Source: DASZBX01 sp035943635 (GTDB lineage: Bacteria > Actinomycetota > Actinomycetes > Streptomycetales > Catenulisporaceae). From it: a stretch of 49,793 nucleotides of DNA. Made by a program: the position numbers and the translations under genes. Every line of letters starts with the position of its first letter. Positions within the stretch are counted from its first letter, which is position 1. The stretch spans positions 1-49,793 of the forward strand of contig DASZBX010000088.1 in NCBI GenBank assembly GCA_035943635.1, read 5' to 3'. The notes under the pieces were generated by a model. The model was given only the letters and a program-made list of their open reading frames with translations. It was not told where the DNA came from and did not search any database. This document shows, in pieces, positions 49,566 through 49,793 of this stretch.

Positions 49566-49793
49566 TCGGCCAAGCAGTCATGCCTGCCCGGCCGCCCCGG
49601 GCGACACACCCGACGGCTGCACAATAGGCAGTGTTTGGGAATGTGTCATGGCCACGGCATGACCGCCGGTTTGTGCTGGTAGGTGAGGCGAATCTGGTCA
49701 GCGCCGAGCATGGGCGCGCCGCACGGGACGGCTCATACTCGGTCGTCTGTGCCGTTGCGTGCGGTGCGGCCAGGCGACGGCGATCACCGGATT
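49566..49793. other. Unresolved right edge
   Basis: These 228 bases follow the LysR gene. Several short frames are open to the edge on both strands, including a plus-strand ATG near 49710 and a minus-strand frame with no stop, but none has a recognisable motif or a good ribosome site. A gene may start here and continue outside the window. Confidence 0.4.

Noticed and set aside
49600..49793. Transposase start at the right edge
   Set aside because: A frame containing a CxxC-like segment near 49750-49780 is too short and lacks any diagnostic motif or terminal repeat in the visible sequence.

Overview
The window is chromosomal DNA of a very GC-rich actinomycete. The evidence is strong GC bias at third codon positions, many GTG starts and 4-base ATGA/GTGA gene overlaps, a Tat pathway, small secreted proteins resembling chaplins and spore-associated protein A, an F420/PPOX-type oxidoreductase and a SpoIIE-type phosphatase with a kinase-like domain. 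A filamentous spore-forming lineage is likely. No genus can be assigned from sequence alone.

Bases 2997-23213 hold a complete [NiFe]-hydrogenase locus. One minus-strand operon of about 17 genes reads from 20672 down to about 3000. Its order is a HucM-like subunit, small subunit, large subunit, maturation protease, an unknown protein, a TPR protein, a NifU-Rieske fusion, an NHL-repeat protein, HypF, HypC, a SIS-HypC fusion, a SIS isomerase-like protein, HypE, a second HypC, HypD, a DUF6390-like protein and an unknown protein. Most neighbours overlap by 1-8 bases. An AraC regulator diverges from it and is followed by hypA and hypB. The large-subunit motifs and gene order match the aerobic, high-affinity group 2a (Huc) enzyme of mycobacteria, not the group 1h (Hhy) enzyme. 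Leftward lie a damaged Tat-signal gene, a small secreted protein next to two exceptional hairpins, a TatA/TatB pair and two Tat-exported ferritin-like proteins.

Bases 23169-32600 carry mixed genes: an HxlR regulator beside a truncated oxidoreductase remnant, a PAS-PAS-PP2C-HATPase sensor phosphatase, a medium-chain reductase, LtrA, a CHAP protein with two SapA-like modules, a smaller secreted relative, and a soluble transhydrogenase.

Bases 32697-45000 appear to be an envelope region. Two BlaI-M56 repressor/protease pairs flank a cysteine-motif protein. They are followed by a DedA-PAP2 operon and an O-acyltransferase with two exported SGNH hydrolases. After these come an ABC exporter and a COG4705-like membrane protein. 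Dyads of the form CTACA-N5-GTAG lie before the second blaI gene, before dedA (two copies) and before the COG4705-like gene, so these loci probably form one BlaI regulon.

Bases 45028-49793 contain a caspase-like protein that has lost both catalytic residues and carries a long helical tail. A TauE/SafE permease, a PPOX-family oxidoreductase, a LysR regulator and an unresolved right edge follow. I see no tRNA, rRNA, CRISPR array or complete insertion sequence.
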